A stretch of 64,000 nucleotides of DNA from Alteromonas macleodii (GCF_903772925.1 NZ_LR812090.1:2686333-2750332); one strand, 5' to 3'. Positions 1 to 9,733 are shown, numbered from the stretch's first letter. The notes: generated from the sequence alone by a model not told the origin. Numbers and translations: made by a program.

Positions 1-1
1 C

Positions 2-358
2 AGCGACCCTAAATTGTTAGTCGAACTCGCTTCTGTACAAATAAAAACTGACCAAGAACGCACCATCAGCACACTATATCGCGCGCTGAGTTTATACACG
101 GATAGTGACGATATTGATGTCAGTATCTTTTACTCACTGGCTTCAATGGGAATGGATGAAGATAACTTTCGCCTTGCCTATGTTTGGTATGGCGTTGCTG
201 AACATTATGATGACCGACTTGACGAGACACAGCGCATTCAGCTTGGCCAGAGATACGCGCTGCCTGTTGAGATATTAGATAATATCATCGATGAAATAGT
301 CAGTAGCTTAAACAGCGCTACGTTTGATGCAACCTCGTTAAAACTCAACAAACTTTAG
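2..358 (+). CDS. C-terminal part of an unrecognised protein (5' end outside window)
   Basis: The reading frame is open from the first bases of the window (reading S-D-P-K-L-L-V-E-L...), so the gene begins upstream and only its last ~118 residues are visible. I do not recognise the family. The fragment is acidic and predicted to be mostly helical, with a segment of alternating aromatic and alanine residues (AYVWYGVAEHY) that recalls TPR/Sel1-like helical repeats, but no repeat period can be shown from so little. A TTG at 14 could serve as a start, but nothing resembling a ribosome binding site precedes it. A strong rho-independent terminator follows the stop codon, marking the end of the transcription unit. 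Confidence 0.6.
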   Translation, partial: SDPKLLVELASVQIKTDQERTISTLYRALSLYTDSDDIDVSIFYSLASMGMDEDNFRLAYVWYGVAEHYDDRLDETQRIQLGQRYALPVEILDNIIDEIVSSLNSATFDATSLKLNKL

Positions 359-406
359 AATTTTGAAATTCAATTACACAATTTCATTAGTAAATAATTA
401 AAAAAA

Positions 407-431
407 CCGCCGTTTATGGGCGGTTTTTTTT
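407..431 (+). terminator. Rho-independent terminator
   Basis: CCGCC at 407-411 pairs with GGCGG at 419-423 around a 7-nt loop and is followed by eight T residues. It lies about 50 bp after the truncated first gene. The A run before the stem means it could also work in the opposite direction. Confidence 0.85.
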
Positions 432-529
432 AACTAGGTCTAAAGGCACTTGCCACAAGGTTAAATTTTAATCAGATGTTTACCTTAATTAGCGCTTATA
501 TAGATAGAAGCGCGATTCAATTAAAGTAT

Positions 530-958
530 TTAGCCTTTGATTTTTATATCGTCTTCACCTTTAAACGTCATAGATAGCGAGTTAACGCAATAACGTTGGC
601 CGGTTGGCGCTGGTCCATCTGGAAATACGTGGCCTAAATGTGAACCACACTGTTTACAAAAAATCTCGACCCGGCGCATACCGTGCGTTAAATCTTCTCT
701 ATAATCTACGTTGCCGTCATCAAGCTGTTTATAAAACGAAGGCCAGCCACAGCCGGCATCAAACTTAGTATCTGAAGGAAAAAGTGGTGCTTCACAGCAC
801 TTACAGACGTATAGGCCATCTCGTTGTTCATCTAGCAGCACACCGGTAAAAGGTCGCTCTGTGCCGGCTTCGCGACATACATAATACTCTTCTTCGCTAA
901 GCTCAGTTTTCCAGTCCTTTTCAGTCTGTGATGCGTTTGGGTTCTTACCTGTCGACAT
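530..958 (-). CDS. msrB: Peptide-methionine (R)-S-oxide reductase MsrB
   Basis: This enzyme reduces methionine-R-sulfoxide in oxidised proteins and regains its electrons from thioredoxin. The 142-residue length is normal for a single-domain MsrB. The two zinc-binding CxxC pairs are visible (YVCKCC near residue 51 and FCKQC near residue 100), as is the resolving/catalytic region GQRYCVNSLSMTF, in which the Cys is the nucleophile. GCGWPSF and HLGHVFPDGP are family signatures. The start is supported by AGAGGT eight bases upstream. It has no signal peptide and should be cytoplasmic. It follows gnd on the same strand, but a strong terminator lies between them, so it is probably transcribed independently. 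Confidence 0.97.
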   Translation of the reverse strand: MSTGKNPNASQTEKDWKTELSEEEYYVCREAGTERPFTGVLLDEQRDGLYVCKCCEAPLFPSDTKFDAGCGWPSFYKQLDDGNVDYREDLTHGMRRVEIFCKQCGSHLGHVFPDGPAPTGQRYCVNSLSMTFKGEDDIKIKG

Positions 959-974
959 AAATTACCTCTTAAAC

Positions 975-1008
975 AAAAAAGGTGTATTTGAATACAAATA
1001 CACCTTTT
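975..1008 (-). terminator. Terminator of gnd (usable on both strands)
   Basis: A 10-bp perfect stem (GGTGTATTTG 981-990 with CAAATACACC 995-1004) with a 4-nt loop is flanked by A6 on the left and T4 on the right. On the minus strand it gives a hairpin plus U run after gnd and before msrB. Confidence 0.88.
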
Positions 1009-1056
1009 CATAGTTTACGCTCAAAAATGAACGTTTGCCTCAGTATTTAGCTCATG

Positions 1057-2610
1057 CTATCTCTTGATAGCAGTTTGAGGTCGTGCTGGATCACTCCACT
1101 CAATGTGATACTTCTTGCCTGCAGGCTTATCTACACGCTGATAAGTATGTGCACCAAAGTAATCCCGTTGACCTTGTAATAAGTTAGCTGGTAGCACTGC
1201 AGAGCGATATGAATCGTAGTAGCTAAGCGCCGACATCATTGCAGGGCACGGTACACCAGCCAGTGTCGCCTGAGCGATAGACTCACGCCAGTCAGCCTGA
1301 TACTGCGTAATTTGCTCTGCAAAGAACGGGTCTAATAACAAGTTAGCCAAGTCTTCATTCGTTTCGTAGGCTTGAGATATAGACTGCAGGAATACAGCGC
1401 GAATAATACAGCCTGCACGCCATATTTTAGCTATTTCACCAAACTCTAGCGTCCAACCGTGCTCTTTACCCGCCATTGCCATAAGCTGGAAACCCTGTGC
1501 ATAGGCACAGATTTTGGAGCAATAAAGCGCTTGTTCTAGCTTATTGATGATAGACGCTTTTTGATCATCGCTAAACGTAGGCGTATCTGGGCCAGCAAGC
1601 ACTTCGCTTGCCGCTACACGCTCTTCTTTCAAGCTCGAAATACTACGAGCAAATACTGCAGAAGTAATGGTCTGTGCAGGACTACCTACTTGTAATGCAC
1701 TTACTGCAGTCCAAAGGCCCGTGCCTTTTTGGCCCGCTCTGTCTAAGATAACATCAACTAATGGCTGTTGCGTTTCAGGGTCCATTTGCTCGAGGACTTC
1801 AGCGCTGATTTCCATCAAGTAGCTGTTTAACTTTCCTTCGTTCCAATTTCGAAACACTTCTGCAATATCAGCAGGCGTCATTTTAAGGGCTTCGCGCATT
1901 ACATGGTAAGTTTCGCAAATAAGTTGCATGTCGGCGTATTCAATACCGTTATGCACCATTTTTACGTAGTGCCCTGCCCCAACGGGACCGATATAAGTGG
2001 CGCATGGCTCGCCTTCTAACACAGGCTGGCCTGGCGTATGGCTTTCTAATGGTTTACCTGTTTCAGGGTCAACTTTTGCCGCAATGGCTTTAAGCACTGG
2101 CTCAATACGCGTCCACGCATAAGGGTTACCTGATGGCATTAAGGACGGTCCGAAACGCGCGCCCACTTCACCGCCAGACACAGCGGTAGAGAAGAAGATA
2201 AATTTACCTTTATACTGCTCTTCGCGGGCTACTGAGTCGGTCCACAAGCTATTGCCAGTATCAACCACGATATCGTCAGCGTGAATTCCCGCGTCAATAA
2301 GGTGATTACATACGTGGTCAACAGGGGCGCCAGCTGGCACAGAGATAATGATTAGATGCGGGGCTTTTAACTTGCTTAAAAGCTCGGTGTAAGAGCTGCA
2401 GCCTTCAACGCGAGGCTCAGTATTTTCGGCTCTTTCGCTTGCGTCTTTAGCCAGAATTGACTCAACTTTGTTTTGATCTAAATCGAAACACGCGACACGA
2501 TAGCCATGGTCTACTAGGTTCATGGTTAGGTTACTACCCATCACCCCTAAACCGATAAAACCAATATCACACGCTTTGTCTTCGTGCGAATTACCACCTT
2601 TCTTTTGCAT
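1057..2610 (-). CDS. gnd: 6-phosphogluconate dehydrogenase, decarboxylating
   Basis: It oxidises 6-phosphogluconate to ribulose 5-phosphate and CO2, making NADPH in the oxidative pentose-phosphate pathway. The N-terminal Rossmann motif GLGVMGSNL lies near residue 20, and the substrate/catalytic motif HYVKMVHNGIEY contains the catalytic lysine and His-Asn pair. At about 517 residues it is longer than the ~470-residue enteric enzyme; part of the extra length is an insert near residue 190 (KPLESHTPG...). I chose the ATG at 2608-2610 because GAGGG precedes it at good spacing, rather than the in-frame ATG 33 bp upstream. The zwf and pgl genes, which supply its substrate, lie about 13 kb away in the HexR-linked operon. 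Confidence 0.96.
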   Translation of the reverse strand: MQKKGGNSHEDKACDIGFIGLGVMGSNLTMNLVDHGYRVACFDLDQNKVESILAKDASERAENTEPRVEGCSSYTELLSKLKAPHLIIISVPAGAPVDHVCNHLIDAGIHADDIVVDTGNSLWTDSVAREEQYKGKFIFFSTAVSGGEVGARFGPSLMPSGNPYAWTRIEPVLKAIAAKVDPETGKPLESHTPGQPVLEGEPCATYIGPVGAGHYVKMVHNGIEYADMQLICETYHVMREALKMTPADIAEVFRNWNEGKLNSYLMEISAEVLEQMDPETQQPLVDVILDRAGQKGTGLWTAVSALQVGSPAQTITSAVFARSISSLKEERVAASEVLAGPDTPTFSDDQKASIINKLEQALYCSKICAYAQGFQLMAMAGKEHGWTLEFGEIAKIWRAGCIIRAVFLQSISQAYETNEDLANLLLDPFFAEQITQYQADWRESIAQATLAGVPCPAMMSALSYYDSYRSAVLPANLLQGQRDYFGAHTYQRVDKPAGKKYHIEWSDPARPQTAIKR

Positions 2611-3053
2611 AGGAACACCCTCACATTTCAGATGGCTGCGCATGATACCACCAGAAAGAATAAAGAACAGCTTAAGCTAACAAATTAGTACGCGCTGGTG
2701 TAAATGTCACCAGCGGTAAACATTAACAGCTTTTTAAGGCCAGTTTGAACGAGAAATTTGTTTTTATTTAATACCGAATAACACACACATCACCACGCAG
2801 AACAAAATTCATACAACTGTAAAGACACGGTAGCGTTTTCCTACAGTGCATGCTATTTGTCGGTGGCCGAGCGCTGCGTTTATCTATTTGGGTTTATCTC
2901 GCTGCCTGTATTTCGACTAGCGCTGAATAATCAGGTTCGTGCCCGTTAGCGAACGCCGTGAGTTTTGAAAAAGCAAACGGCCTTTGGCAGACAAATAAAA
3001 CCTGATATAGCGCGTTATCGTTTTAAGGCTTTCTGTTAGTTTAACTACAGCTT
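2611..3053. other. Intergenic region between glgX and gnd
   Basis: No protein-coding gene is supported here. It presumably holds the gnd promoter and the end of the glgX transcript. The only clear structure is a 77-nt foldable element at 2930-3006: an outer stem ATCAGGTT/AACCTGAT encloses CGTTagcgAACG and GCCGT...ACGGC helices. No HexR palindrome was found. Confidence 0.5.
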
Positions 3054-5153
3054 TCATTCCGAAAATTGGGAAAAACTAAACAGCGTGAGAGATTTACTGG
3101 CTTGTAAAAACACCTTTTGAATACAAATAGAAGGTTGCTCTTCTAGTGAACTATAGCGCGTGTCTAAATGCATGGTCCACCCACCTTTTGGTAATACTGT
3201 TGGCAGGTGAAAACGCACGTCACTATCGCTAGCATTCACACACAAAAACCAGTGCTCGGGCTTTTGGTCGGGCTCTCTCTGGCTCATGACACAGCCCTTT
3301 ATTTCAACACCAAACGCTTTGTTGTGATGTGCATTCCAATCTTCAGACGCTTTGTCCGAACCATCCGGTTTGTACCAATTAATCTCTTTAACGTTTCTTG
3401 ATAGTGTAAAAGTGTCGTCATGAAGCTTTAATTCGCTAAGCAATAATGATGATTGACGCAAGCGCACTACATACTGGCAAAAGCTTAAAAAGTCCTGCTT
3501 ACGCTTGTTTAGTTCCCAATTCATCCAGCTAATTGGGTTATCCTGGCAGTAGGCGTTATTGTTGCCATTTTGAGTACGACTTAACTCATCACCACCGAGT
3601 ATATGGGGAGTCCCCTGAGAAAAAATCAGGGTAGCGAACAGATTACGCTTTTGTCGCTCTCGCATAGCAAGAATTCGCTCGTCATTCGTTTCCCCCTCTA
3701 CGCCGTAGTTTGCAGAAAGGTTGTGCCCATGACCATCTCGATTTTCTTCTAAGTTATCGAGGTTGTGGCGCTCAGCGTAGGTCACCATATCATGTAGCGT
3801 GAAACCATCGTGATAAGTCACGTTATTAACTGACGTACTGATATGTCGCCGGCCTTTGTGGAAAATATCTCGTGAGCCCATTAACCGCGTAGCAAAGTCT
3901 GCTGTTACACCACCATCTCCCCGCCAAAACGCGCGAACTGTATCGCGGTATTTATCATTTACCTCTAACCATGGTGACGGGAAGTTGCCGACTTGGTAAC
4001 CGTTTGGACCAATATCCCAAGGCTCAGCGAGCAGCACCTTATCTTTTAAAACAGGGTCGCTACTGATGGCTCTTAGTAACCCGGATTTCTTATTGTATTG
4101 CTGGGGCTCTCTTCCCAAACAAACTGCCAAATCGAAGCGAAAACCGTCTACACCAATAACGGACACCCAGTGACGCATGGCATCTAGAATAAGCCCCATC
4201 ATAAATGGCTGCGCAGTATTTACTGTGTTACCACAGCCAGAGTGATTAGAGTAAACCAATTCACCGTTTTTCGTTTGTTCCAACAAATACGCTTGGTTTG
4301 GGCAAAACCCTTTATAGGATAAAATAGGGCCACCACCGCCCGCCTCTGCTGTGTGGTTAAACACCACATCAACTATTACCTCTAAGCCTGCACTGTGATA
4401 AGCGTCAATCATAGACTTAAGTTCAGCGAGCGCGTCTGACACGCCATAGCGTGGTTCAGGCGCAAAGAAGTTAACGGGGTTATACCCCCAATAGTTTGTT
4501 AAGCCCTTATCGGTGATAAAAGGCTCTGGCATAAACGAACACAAAGGCATAAATTGAACTGTTGTTACGCCTAATGCCTTAATGTGTTTAATGACGCTAG
4601 GGTGAGCTGCACCAATGAATTTACCACGGTGTGCTTTTGGCACTTCTGGGTGAAGCTTTGTTAGGCCTTTTACGTGTGCCTCATACACCACTCTCTTATG
4701 TTTAGGTATAACCGGCGGACGAGCATGATTAGTTGCATAGTCATTATGATCTATGACTATGCACTTAGGGATCATAAACTGAGAGTCGTGTTTGTACTGC
4801 CTCGCATCCCACTTAATTGCACGGCTGATTTTTTTGGCGTACGGATCAATAAGTAACTTGTCAGTGGGCACAGCATGTAAACCAACTTCTCCACGCTCTA
4901 CACGGTACCCATAGTACTGGCCTGCACTTACACCACTAAAATGACCGTGCCAAACGTCGCCGGTCTTTTCTGGCAGTGGGTGTTCACTTATTGCCTCTTC
5001 AGTATCGCAATTGAAAAAGCACAATACGACCGCTTTAGCATCAGGAGCATAAACGGCAAAATTAGATCCATCGTGAGTCAGTGTGGCGCCAAGTGGATGT
5101 GCATTACCCACCCCACTTTCAACAATTTGCACTATCTCTGAAATTTCTTTCAC
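3054..5153 (-). CDS. glgX: Glycogen debranching enzyme GlgX
   Basis: This GH13 isoamylase-type enzyme hydrolyses alpha-1,6 branches of limit dextrins after phosphorylase action. It has an N-terminal CBM48-like domain (about 15-120) followed by the (beta/alpha)8 barrel. The conserved regions are VDVVFNHT (about 261), DGFRFDLA with nucleophile D341, LLAEPWD with acid/base E377, and TYHDG with D449. The start is GTG at 5151-5153. At 699 residues it is close to enteric GlgX (~657). It sits 48 bp after glgB on the same strand and is probably co-transcribed. The biosynthetic partners glgC and glgA are not in this window. Confidence 0.95.
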   Translation of the reverse strand: MKEISEIVQIVESGVGNAHPLGATLTHDGSNFAVYAPDAKAVVLCFFNCDTEEAISEHPLPEKTGDVWHGHFSGVSAGQYYGYRVERGEVGLHAVPTDKLLIDPYAKKISRAIKWDARQYKHDSQFMIPKCIVIDHNDYATNHARPPVIPKHKRVVYEAHVKGLTKLHPEVPKAHRGKFIGAAHPSVIKHIKALGVTTVQFMPLCSFMPEPFITDKGLTNYWGYNPVNFFAPEPRYGVSDALAELKSMIDAYHSAGLEVIVDVVFNHTAEAGGGGPILSYKGFCPNQAYLLEQTKNGELVYSNHSGCGNTVNTAQPFMMGLILDAMRHWVSVIGVDGFRFDLAVCLGREPQQYNKKSGLLRAISSDPVLKDKVLLAEPWDIGPNGYQVGNFPSPWLEVNDKYRDTVRAFWRGDGGVTADFATRLMGSRDIFHKGRRHISTSVNNVTYHDGFTLHDMVTYAERHNLDNLEENRDGHGHNLSANYGVEGETNDERILAMRERQKRNLFATLIFSQGTPHILGGDELSRTQNGNNNAYCQDNPISWMNWELNKRKQDFLSFCQYVVRLRQSSLLLSELKLHDDTFTLSRNVKEINWYKPDGSDKASEDWNAHHNKAFGVEIKGCVMSQREPDQKPEHWFLCVNASDSDVRFHLPTVLPKGGWTMHLDTRYSSLEEQPSICIQKVFLQASKSLTLFSFSQFSE

Positions 5154-5201
5154 TGCGTTCTCAATCTACTTATACGCTAAGGCTATAACGCCTAAGACGG
5201 G

Positions 5202-7376
5202 TTAACCTACATTAGCAACGTAAAAAACGGTGGCTAACGGCGGTAAAGTTATCTCTACCGAGTGGCCGCGGTTATGGAAAGGCGTGTTTTGCGTGGAAAC
5301 TTCACGTACGACCTCATAGTTGCTCCCCCAGTAGGCACTATCATCGGTATTAAGTGCAAGCGATAACGTACATGCATCATCTACGCCTATTCTGAAATTT
5401 TCACGTGGCACGGGCGTAAAATTAGACACCACATACACTTTTTGCTTTGCATCTTTTGACGTACGCACAAATGATACTACGCTTTGGTCTGCGTTACTGT
5501 GATCTAGCCATGCGAAACCACTAGGTACGTGGTCTTGCTCGTATAGCGCTGGTGTTGATGTATAAAGGTTATTGAGCGCTTTATAAAGCGTTTGGACTCC
5601 CTTGTGTTTATCATAATCGAGCAGGTGCCAGTCTAAGCTGCTGTCATGGTTCCACTCACGTGCCTGCGCAAGCTCATTGCCCATAAAGTTAAGTTTTTTA
5701 CCGGGATGGCCATACATAAAACCGGCATAGCAACGTAGATTAGCGGCTTGCTGCCATTCATCGCCTGGCATTTTGTGCAGCATACTGCCTTTACCATGCA
5801 CAACTTCATCGTGTGAAATAGGCAGTACGAAGTTTTCATCAAACGCGTACACCATGCTAAAGGTAATATCGCCATGGTGATAGTTTCGGTACGCAGGGTC
5901 TTTAGCGATGTAATGCAAAGAGTCATGCATCCACCCCATGTTCCACTTAAAGCCGAAGCCTAGACCACCTTCAAAAACAGGTCGAGAAACCTTCGGAAAT
6001 GAGGTCGATTCTTCCGCAATGGTCATGGCGTCAGGGAAGTGTTTATACACTTCTTCATTCATCCATTTGAGTAAACTTATAGCTTCATAGTTTTCGTTGC
6101 CGCCGTCCACGTTCGGGATCCACTCACCGTCATTACGTGAATAATCGAGATAAAGCATGGATGCCACAGCATCAACACGCAGTCCATCCACGTGGAATTT
6201 ATCTAACCAAAACAGTGCATTTGCTACTAAAAACTGACGTACTGTATCTTTACCAAAATCATAAATGCATGAATTCCAATCTGGATGCCAGCCCTTCCTT
6301 GGATCTTCATACTCATAGACACATGAGCCATCAAATCTTGCTAGACCGTGACCATCTTCAGGGAAATGAGCGGGTACCCAATCGATAATTACGCCGATAC
6401 CTGCTTGGTGAGCCTTATCAACAAAGTATTTAAATTCATCTGGGTTTCCGAATCTACTGGTTGGCGCGAACATGCCCACTGGCTGGTAACCCCATGAGCC
6501 ATCAAACGGAAACTCTGAAATGGGCAGCAGTTCTATATGAGTGTAGCCCATATCACTTACATAGCTTATGAGATCATCAGACAGTGCTTTGTACGTTAGA
6601 TAACGCGCATCCGTTTCAACGCCAGGGCGCTTCCAAGACCCTAGATGTACCTCGTAAATGCTCATCGGGCTGTTGTATTTATTGCCCTTGCGCTTTTCCA
6701 TCCAAGCGCCATCATTCCACTTGTAGATGTTGTGGTCGTAAATTTTTGAGGCATGCGATGGGTATTGTTCTGCACTGAAACCTAAAGGGTCTGCTTTGTG
6801 CGGCAGGTCATGGCCGTGCGCATCTTTAAGCTGATACTTGTAGCGCTCTCCGACGCTGAGTTCTGGAACGAACAGCACCCAGTATCCCATAGACGTTTTT
6901 TCCATAGGATGTAAACGACCATCCCATTGATTGAAATCGCCAATAAGTGAAACCGTACTTGCATTAGGGGCAAATACGCAGAACCTTACCCCTTTTACAG
7001 CTTCACCTTCTGGTGAAGTCAGTGTAATAATTTGTGCGCCAGCCTGTTCATATAAGTTCGCAGGCGTGCTGTCGATGTAATGTACTGCGTGATAAGCCTG
7101 GTCGGTAAATTGATATGGATCGATATAAGCGTTTTCGCCTTTAGCTAGAACGCGATAAATTTCGCCTTGATACTTTTCTGGCAGTGGTGTTTCGAACAAA
7201 CCATTACTGGAAGTAACGGTTGTGTCCTTTAGCGCAGGATTGCCCCATTTAATCGTTATCTCACTTGCGTTTGGATGCCAAACACGAAGTAAAGAGCTTT
7301 GCTCTTTTGTCACTATACCTAAATGGGAAAACGGCTGAGAACATAATACCTGTTCGAACTGCTGCGCTAATTGCAT
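5202..7376 (-). CDS. glgB: 1,4-alpha-glucan branching enzyme GlgB
   Basis: It transfers alpha-1,4 glucan segments to make alpha-1,6 branches in glycogen. The 724 residues match the family. The first ~110 residues form an extra N-terminal domain, followed by CBM48 (about 125-215, with FNQWDGR), the GH13 barrel and a C-terminal beta domain. Catalytic residues are visible as GLRVDAV (D402), AEEST (E455) and SHDEVVHGKG (D523). The start is well supported by TAGGAG just upstream. Five small inverted repeats fill the 158 bp between malQ and this gene, so expression relative to malQ may be modulated by transcript structure or termination. Confidence 0.97.
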   Translation of the reverse strand: MQLAQQFEQVLCSQPFSHLGIVTKEQSSLLRVWHPNASEITIKWGNPALKDTTVTSSNGLFETPLPEKYQGEIYRVLAKGENAYIDPYQFTDQAYHAVHYIDSTPANLYEQAGAQIITLTSPEGEAVKGVRFCVFAPNASTVSLIGDFNQWDGRLHPMEKTSMGYWVLFVPELSVGERYKYQLKDAHGHDLPHKADPLGFSAEQYPSHASKIYDHNIYKWNDGAWMEKRKGNKYNSPMSIYEVHLGSWKRPGVETDARYLTYKALSDDLISYVSDMGYTHIELLPISEFPFDGSWGYQPVGMFAPTSRFGNPDEFKYFVDKAHQAGIGVIIDWVPAHFPEDGHGLARFDGSCVYEYEDPRKGWHPDWNSCIYDFGKDTVRQFLVANALFWLDKFHVDGLRVDAVASMLYLDYSRNDGEWIPNVDGGNENYEAISLLKWMNEEVYKHFPDAMTIAEESTSFPKVSRPVFEGGLGFGFKWNMGWMHDSLHYIAKDPAYRNYHHGDITFSMVYAFDENFVLPISHDEVVHGKGSMLHKMPGDEWQQAANLRCYAGFMYGHPGKKLNFMGNELAQAREWNHDSSLDWHLLDYDKHKGVQTLYKALNNLYTSTPALYEQDHVPSGFAWLDHSNADQSVVSFVRTSKDAKQKVYVVSNFTPVPRENFRIGVDDACTLSLALNTDDSAYWGSNYEVVREVSTQNTPFHNRGHSVEITLPPLATVFYVANVG

Positions 7377-7390
7377 TCGCTACTCCTAGT

Positions 7391-7413
7391 AAAAACCCGC
7401 ATGACAGCGGGTT
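7391..7413 (-). terminator. Terminator-like hairpin in the glgB leader
   Basis: AACCCGC (7394-7400) pairs with GCGGGTT (7407-7413). On the minus strand the hairpin ends in five U residues. It lies between malQ and glgB, only about 15 bp before the glgB start, so it could end malQ transcripts or act as an attenuator for glgB. Confidence 0.7.
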
Positions 7414-7420
7414 GAATTGA

Positions 7421-7528
7421 GAGCTTAAATGCGTTGATCACATTTAAGCTCTTTCAAGTACCGTCTTGGTACTTTATCTTACTCGTTAAAGTTGCCTAAG
7501 CAACTGCCTCTTGTCGATTCTTTGACAA
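7421..7528. repeat. Four further tandem inverted repeats between malQ and glgB
   Basis: Moving away from glgB there are four perfect inverted repeats: GAGCTTAAATG/CATTTAAGCTC (7421-7451, 11-bp arms), AAGTACC/GGTACTT (7456-7474), AGTTGC/GCAACT (7490-7505) and TTGTC/GACAA (7511-7528). With the terminator-like hairpin at 7391-7413, five stems occupy most of the intergenic space. Confidence 0.75.
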
Positions 7529-7534
7529 CGACAG

Positions 7535-9733
7535 TTAGTCTTGGCTTGCTTGTTTTCTAGCATGAGTAAGTTTAGACGCTAACTCATTTATATCATGTCT
7601 TTCAAACATCGACTCAATATTCTCAGTCAGCTTTCTACGCCAGTTTGGATACTCATCAAATGTACCAGGAATGTTCACTGGCTTATCCATTTCTAACCAG
7701 TCTTCTAGTTGAAGACTTAACAGCGCACTTGACCCCCCTGCCATATGAACCTGCATGCCGTTATTCAAATCGCGATTCATGCCGGTGTGATTCACATCGC
7801 GACCTACATTGTCGCCAATGGAGCCGTGTCCATGCAGCGTATCAAGGATCGCTTGTTTATTTTCATGACGATCTGCATAAAGCGTTTGAAGAATTTCTTC
7901 TGTCGGGTACAGCCCTATTTCTTTACCCAACTCTAAATCTAGACAGTGCCAGTAACCAATCAACGTCGGCATATCGTGAGTAGTCAAGGTTGACATCGAC
8001 TGAACGGGATAATGGCTAGGCGAGAAGAAACCGCCGTCTTCTGCTTGCTCGAAGAAAAATACGCGGTAGGAGTACACGCCATTATCAGCAAGCTTGCCGC
8101 GAATTTCTTCGGGTACGGTACCTAGGTCTTCACCAATAACCAAACTTTCATTGCGATGACTTTCTAACGCTAAAATACCTAGCAAATCGTCGACAGGATA
8201 ATAAACATAACCACCGTCTTTCGCGTGGTCGCCCTTCACTACCCACCACAAACGGAGTAACGCCATAACGTGGTCGATACGCAACGAACCTGAAGACGCC
8301 ATGTTAGACGCAAACAAGTCAATAATTGGCTGATAGGCTTGTTCGTAAAGCTTGCGAGGGTCCATTGGCGGCAACCCCCAGTTCTGGCCTAGTGGGCCCA
8401 AGATATCCGGTGGAGCACCTACACTTGCGCCTGTGCAGTATAGGTCTTTGTTACCCCAAATTTCCGCACTGCCTTCGCTCACACCTACCGCAAGGTCGCG
8501 ATAAAGACCAATAGTCATGCCTGCATCGGTTGCTTTATTACTTGCTGCTTCAAGTTGCTGGGCAGCAATCCATTGAAGGAACAGGTAAAACTTAACTTCA
8601 TGCTGATTAGCGCTCTTAAACTTAGCCACTGCTGGGTTATGATAGTCTTTGTATTCCTGTGGAAATACCGGCCACCCCCAACTTTCCTTACCATCAGCTT
8701 TTAGGTGTGACTGAAGAGCATCGTACACCGCTAACATATCTAAGCTTTCGCCACCGGCATCAACAAAAGCATTAAATGCCTTATTTTGTTTGGTGTTTTT
8801 ACGAAGGTATTTAGCATCGTAAACATCAAACACCGCTTTAAGGGCTGCTAATTTCACATGGGCTACTGCTTCGTAGTCTACATGCTCAACATTACGGGCA
8901 TGTTCTAGCGTAGCGCTAAACTCATCACTGCTAACTACCGTTTGCACCGATGCATCGTCGTAACCGTCAATTGCAGTTACATCGATATATAAATAGTTTA
9001 ACCAGCGACGTGAGCTTGGTCCATAAGGAGAGCATGCGTTAGGATTAGCTGGGTAAAGCGCATGAATTGGGTTAAGCCCGATAAAATCTGCGCCAACGCC
9101 CGCGGCTTTTTCAATAAGCAGTGCAAGGTCTGAGAAGTCACCAATGCCCCAGTTCTTTTCACTGCGAACACAGTAAAGCTGAACACTTAAGCCCCAGATT
9201 TTTTTGCCTTCTTTAATCTCTTTCGGTGTATAGCATGCCTCTGGTGCCACAATTAGGCGAGAACGTGCAAATTCATCGTCATCTGCACTTAATGCTACGT
9301 CGTGATATCCAAGTGGTAAATCCAAAGGTAGGGTTACTACGTATTCATGAAATTCAACATCGTCAATGTGCGCCATTGTCGTCATTTCTTGATCAACAGG
9401 CGTAAATTGATGGGTCTGTACGTCACCATTTTCACACGTAATAGTAAGTGTATGGTCATCGTTAACCAACTCGATGGGTAAGCGAACAGCTATAATGATT
9501 TCTTGGGTGTTTCGTACAACTTGAACAGGATTTAAAGGCGACAACCATACCGATTTAATATCTTGTGTAATTTGTGACTGAATTTTTTCATCACTGCTGG
9601 TGTCATAGCCAAGCGTGTTTAGCAATTTCGCTTTGCTTGATTCTGCGATGGTTGCTGGTTTTCCCCATGCGTCGACGTATTGGGTTTCAATTCCCCGCAT
9701 TTCAACCAGTTGTTGCAGAAGTTGTTGTGTCAT
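7535..9733 (-). CDS. malQ: 4-alpha-glucanotransferase (amylomaltase) MalQ
   Basis: This GH77 enzyme disproportionates maltodextrins and releases glucose, feeding both glucokinase and glycogen turnover. The 732 residues match long proteobacterial MalQ with an N-terminal extension of about 160 residues. The barrel shows LRIDHVMALLRLWW (nucleophile D487), IGEDLGTVP (acid/base E535) and TTHDMPTL (D587), plus the donor-site signature SPYGPSSRRWLN. AGGAAT upstream supports the start. It is the first gene of the malQ-glgB-glgX run and is divergent from gap, sharing a ~236-bp promoter region with it. Confidence 0.96.
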   Translation of the reverse strand: MTQQLLQQLVEMRGIETQYVDAWGKPATIAESSKAKLLNTLGYDTSSDEKIQSQITQDIKSVWLSPLNPVQVVRNTQEIIIAVRLPIELVNDDHTLTITCENGDVQTHQFTPVDQEMTTMAHIDDVEFHEYVVTLPLDLPLGYHDVALSADDDEFARSRLIVAPEACYTPKEIKEGKKIWGLSVQLYCVRSEKNWGIGDFSDLALLIEKAAGVGADFIGLNPIHALYPANPNACSPYGPSSRRWLNYLYIDVTAIDGYDDASVQTVVSSDEFSATLEHARNVEHVDYEAVAHVKLAALKAVFDVYDAKYLRKNTKQNKAFNAFVDAGGESLDMLAVYDALQSHLKADGKESWGWPVFPQEYKDYHNPAVAKFKSANQHEVKFYLFLQWIAAQQLEAASNKATDAGMTIGLYRDLAVGVSEGSAEIWGNKDLYCTGASVGAPPDILGPLGQNWGLPPMDPRKLYEQAYQPIIDLFASNMASSGSLRIDHVMALLRLWWVVKGDHAKDGGYVYYPVDDLLGILALESHRNESLVIGEDLGTVPEEIRGKLADNGVYSYRVFFFEQAEDGGFFSPSHYPVQSMSTLTTHDMPTLIGYWHCLDLELGKEIGLYPTEEILQTLYADRHENKQAILDTLHGHGSIGDNVGRDVNHTGMNRDLNNGMQVHMAGGSSALLSLQLEDWLEMDKPVNIPGTFDEYPNWRRKLTENIESMFERHDINELASKLTHARKQASQD

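Noticed and set aside
2611..2643. Eleven-residue N-terminal extension of 6-phosphogluconate dehydrogenase
   Set aside because: The internal ATG has a good GAGGG site at proper distance, and the extension does not resemble the family.
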